Below are positions 12,527-14,349 of a stretch of DNA of 14,349 nucleotides, in pieces (position 1 is the stretch's first letter; each line of letters starts with the position of its first letter). This DNA is from Clostridium sp. UBA5530 (GTDB lineage Bacteria; Bacillota; Clostridia; Clostridiales; Clostridiaceae), in assembly GCA_002423705.1 (NCBI GenBank), contig DINW01000046.1, positions 369-14,717 of the forward strand, read 5' to 3'. Position numbers and translations under genes: made by a program. The notes below the pieces were generated by a model that was not told the DNA's origin, searched no databases, and saw nothing but the letters and a program-made list of their open reading frames with translations.

Positions 12527-12928
12527 ATGAAGATTAAAAGAGTATCTATATTAACCATAGCTTTACTTCTATGCTTTAATGTTATAGCTATGGCTAAGGA
12601 AAAAGCTCCAGAACAACATGATAGAGGAAATATGTTCATGGGAGAAGTACTGGATGTTCAAAAAGATGGGAAAAATACAAAGTTATTAGTGGAAGGATAT
12701 TTAAAAAATTGCGATGTTTATAAGGAACAATTATTAGTTATAGTGTCAGAGGATACAAAAATAGTTAATCAATGCAATGAAGATAAGAAAGATGAAAAAG
12801 ACAATAAGAAAAATCCTGTGGAGTTCATAAAGGGAGACAGGGTATTCATGGTGCTAGATAAGGCAATGACAAAATCTGCGCCACCCCAAGTTAATGCACT
12901 TAGAATAAAAGTTACAAAAGCAAAATAA
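12527..12928 (+). CDS. Small secreted protein, possible DUF3221/YobA-like OB-fold
   Basis: The start is the ATG at 12527, eight bases after AAGGAGG; a longer frame from 12503 would put the ribosome binding site inside the gene. The 133-residue product has a clear signal peptide (MKIKRVSILTIALLLCFNVIAMA, cut near residue 23). The mature part opens with MGEVLDVQKDGKNTKLLVEGYL and continues with QLLVIVSEDTKIVN, a charged linker (EDKKDEKDNKKN) and FIKGDRVFMVLDKAMTKSAPPQVNALRIKV. This strand pattern, ending with a GD-V block and a PPQ-A turn, recalls DUF3221/YobA-type OB-folds. Function is unknown and the family match is by eye. It has two cysteines (in KNCDVY and NQCNED). It is monocistronic, followed by the structured element at 12939. 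Confidence 0.7.
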   Translation: MKIKRVSILTIALLLCFNVIAMAKEKAPEQHDRGNMFMGEVLDVQKDGKNTKLLVEGYLKNCDVYKEQLLVIVSEDTKIVNQCNEDKKDEKDNKKNPVEFIKGDRVFMVLDKAMTKSAPPQVNALRIKVTKAK

Positions 12929-12938
12929 ATAACATAAT

Positions 12939-13079
12939 TAAGAGACTAACTTTATATTAATATTTCACATCAATACATAATAAAAGTCACAAAGATGATT
13001 TGTTTGATGTCCCAACTTCTTTAGGCTGGACATAAAAGCAGCTATGTGGAGAGTATATAAAATAAAGGGTAGTCTCTTA
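12939..13079. repeat. Compact structured element with terminal inverted repeats (MITE- or RNA-like)
   Basis: A 141-bp segment begins TAAGAGACTA (12939-12948) and ends TAGTCTCTTA (13070-13079), perfect 10-bp inverted repeats. Inside are ACATCAA (12967-12973) / TTGATGT (13004-13010) with a nested ACAAA/TTTGT hairpin (12989-13003), ATGTCC (13007-13012) / GGACAT (13028-13033), and ACATA (13030-13034) / TATGT (13043-13047). Neighbouring stems share bases and are thus mutually exclusive. No coding frame is evident. It matches no riboswitch class I can recognise. If the ends are read as AGAGACTA, a TA dinucleotide flanks both sides, as for IS630-type miniature elements. Confidence 0.45.
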
Positions 13080-13110
13080 TTTAATAATTTTAAATTTACA
13101 GCATAAAGGA

Positions 13111-13116
13111 TATAAT
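13111..13116 (+). promoter_or_regulatory. Possible -10 box of the sigma-54 activator gene
   Basis: TATAAT at 13111-13116 is a perfect -10 box, 40 bases before the start codon. The expected -35 position (13088-13093) reads TTTTAA, a weak match. Confidence 0.4.
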
Positions 13117-13155
13117 GTAGATATAACTTAGAGATAAAACCAGGGGAGGGGACCT

Positions 13156-14349
13156 ATGGATAGATATGTTGATTTTATAGCTAAAGCATGGAAGGATTTT
13201 GTTTATAAAGACATAGTTAATAACCAAGTTAGAGAAGATATAAGAGAATCCTGGATTAGGTGCAAAAAGTATAAAGTAGATTCCATGGGAGGAATGGGAA
13301 AAAGTAGCTTTATTGTGCCTATAGAGCCTAAAATTAAACAGAATCATGATTTAATAAGTGTAGCTCACCCTATAATGGAAGGAATATATTCTATAGTTAA
13401 AGGCTCAGGCTTTTCCATCATACTTTGTGATAGAGAGGGTTATGTAATAGATGTCATTGGTGATGAGGACATCATGAAAATGGCAGAAGATTTAAGGTTT
13501 GTAAAGGGAGCTTTATGGACAGAAGAAAATGTGGGAACCAATGCAATAGGTACTGCACTATACCTTAATAAACCTATTCAAACTATAGGTGCTGAACATT
13601 ATGGTATAAGGCAGCACTCATGGACATGCTCTGCAGCTCCTATTCAAGATGAGGATGGGAAATTAATAGGATGCATAAACATGTCAGGAATTTACTACAA
13701 TGCTCATTCACACACACTAGGAATAGTCACTACTGCAGCTGAGAATATAACCAAGCAACTTTCTTTAATTCTTTCCAACAATTTGTTGAATGCAACCTTT
13801 GACTCCATATGTGAAGGAATTATAGTTTTGGACCATAATTTAGACATAAAAAAGATAAATGACAGAGCTTTAAGTATATTGGAAATTTCCTTAGAAAACA
13901 TATTATCTATGGATATAAGGAACATATTGAGAGATATGAACTTTCAATCTATGAAAAATAATTCTACTATGGTATATAGTAATACTGAATGTAATTTTTA
14001 TATAAATAATAGAGTAGTAAAATGTATTATAAACCTTCGACCAATGATGCTTAATAATAAGTTGGACGGAATAGTAATATCTTTTAGAGAAATACAGTAT
14101 GTACATAAATTAATAAATAAAATGGCAGGGTTTAGAGCTACTTATAAATTTGAGGATTTTATAACGGAAAATTATCATATGCAAAATATTATAGAATTAG
14201 CTAAAAAAGCGGCTCAAAGCCAATGTAATATATTGATAGAAGGAGAAAGTGGAACTGGGAAAGAGGTTATAGCTCAAGCTATTCATAATTATAGCCAGAG
14301 AAAGGGAGGGCCTTTTGTAGCTGTAAATTGTGCTTCCCTACCTAGAGAA
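13156..14349 (+). CDS. Sigma-54-dependent transcriptional activator, AcoR-like (partial, 3' end cut)
   Basis: The frame is open from ATG 13156 (after GGGGAGGGG) to the window edge, 398 residues. Domains in order: a GAF-type sensor (about 55-185) carrying the AcoR/DhaR-like signature GTNAIGTAL, then GAEHYGIRQHSWTCSAAPI and GCINMSG; a PAS-like domain (about 205-310, from NATFDSICEGIIVLDHN); then the start of the AAA+ domain (from about 330, FEDFITENYHMQNIIELAKKA) with Walker A GESGTGKE (363-370) and PFVAVNCASLP at the cut end. The GAFTGA loop, Walker B and DNA-binding domain lie beyond the window. It would sense a small molecule or redox state and drive RNA polymerase with sigma-54 at a promoter with -24/-12 boxes. 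Relatives control acetoin, glycerol or alcohol metabolism; the target is probably downstream and not visible. Confidence 0.93.
   Translation, partial: MDRYVDFIAKAWKDFVYKDIVNNQVREDIRESWIRCKKYKVDSMGGMGKSSFIVPIEPKIKQNHDLISVAHPIMEGIYSIVKGSGFSIILCDREGYVIDVIGDEDIMKMAEDLRFVKGALWTEENVGTNAIGTALYLNKPIQTIGAEHYGIRQHSWTCSAAPIQDEDGKLIGCINMSGIYYNAHSHTLGIVTTAAENITKQLSLILSNNLLNATFDSICEGIIVLDHNLDIKKINDRALSILEISLENILSMDIRNILRDMNFQSMKNNSTMVYSNTECNFYINNRVVKCIINLRPMMLNNKLDGIVISFREIQYVHKLINKMAGFRATYKFEDFITENYHMQNIIELAKKAAQSQCNILIEGESGTGKEVIAQAIHNYSQRKGGPFVAVNCASLPRE

Noticed and set aside
13096..13347. Minus-strand frame of 83 codons over the start of the sigma-54 activator
   Set aside because: It lies mostly antisense to a clearly conserved GAF-PAS-AAA+ gene and has no start signal; it is a shadow.
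1..14349. CRISPR array, insertion sequence, prophage or integron
   Set aside because: No regularly spaced repeats, transposase, integrase or phage-type protein could be found on either strand.

Overview
The window is AT-rich, closely packed bacterial DNA with strong GGAGG-type ribosome binding sites, sigma-A promoters (TTGACA/TATAAT) and U-tailed terminators. Together with a CotF-type spore coat protein, a NADH-type butanol dehydrogenase, a sigma-54 activator and an anaerobe-style ArsR/NifX-like pair, this points to an endospore-forming anaerobic Firmicute, most likely a Clostridium-like organism (inference from gene content and codon use, no database search). It looks like ordinary chromosome; no transposase, integrase, phage gene or CRISPR array is visible.

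Layout. 1-335: C-terminal end of a membrane protein, probably an ABC-2 type permease. 381-518: a 45-residue Pro/Asn/Lys-rich protein followed by a strong terminator. 766-1467: exported polysaccharide deacetylase. 1633-3918: probable two-gene operon of a stand-alone ornithine-cyclodeaminase-like protein and an iron-dependent alcohol dehydrogenase. 4045-4533: LURP-one/YxjI-like protein behind a promoter that carries a perfect 24-bp palindrome. 4629-4704: tRNA-Ala(GGC). 4844-5332 (-): secreted DUF2680-like protein. 5473-6834 (-): glycosyltransferase-like gene followed by a DUF1847 gene. 6928-7773 (-): Cof-type HAD phosphatase. 7908-8525: Nudix hydrolase of the YjhB type. 8736-9194: two small spore-coat-type genes. 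9222-9746 (-): queT, the substrate-binding subunit of a queuosine-precursor ECF transporter, with a roughly 370-nt leader containing a preQ1-I riboswitch candidate and a terminator. 10246-11403: membrane-anchored divergent polysaccharide deacetylase. 11599-12341: ArsR repressor and NifX-like protein in one operon with a consensus promoter and an operator-like inverted repeat. 12527-12928: small secreted protein. 12939-13079: a compact element with terminal inverted repeats and several competing hairpins. 13156-end: sigma-54-dependent activator (GAF-PAS-AAA+), cut by the window edge.

How the parts fit. Most units are one- or two-gene transcription units with their own signals. Cell-surface and envelope functions recur (two deacetylases, a glycosyltransferase-like protein, secreted small proteins, coat proteins). 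Two metabolic units stand out: the ornithine-cyclodeaminase-like/alcohol dehydrogenase pair, and the riboswitch-controlled queT. The most interesting non-coding signals are the preQ1 leader, the palindromes sitting on the promoters of the LURP-one and arsR genes, a near-identical 21-bp motif shared by the regions upstream of the deacetylase and the glycosyltransferase-like gene, and the structured element before the sigma-54 activator.
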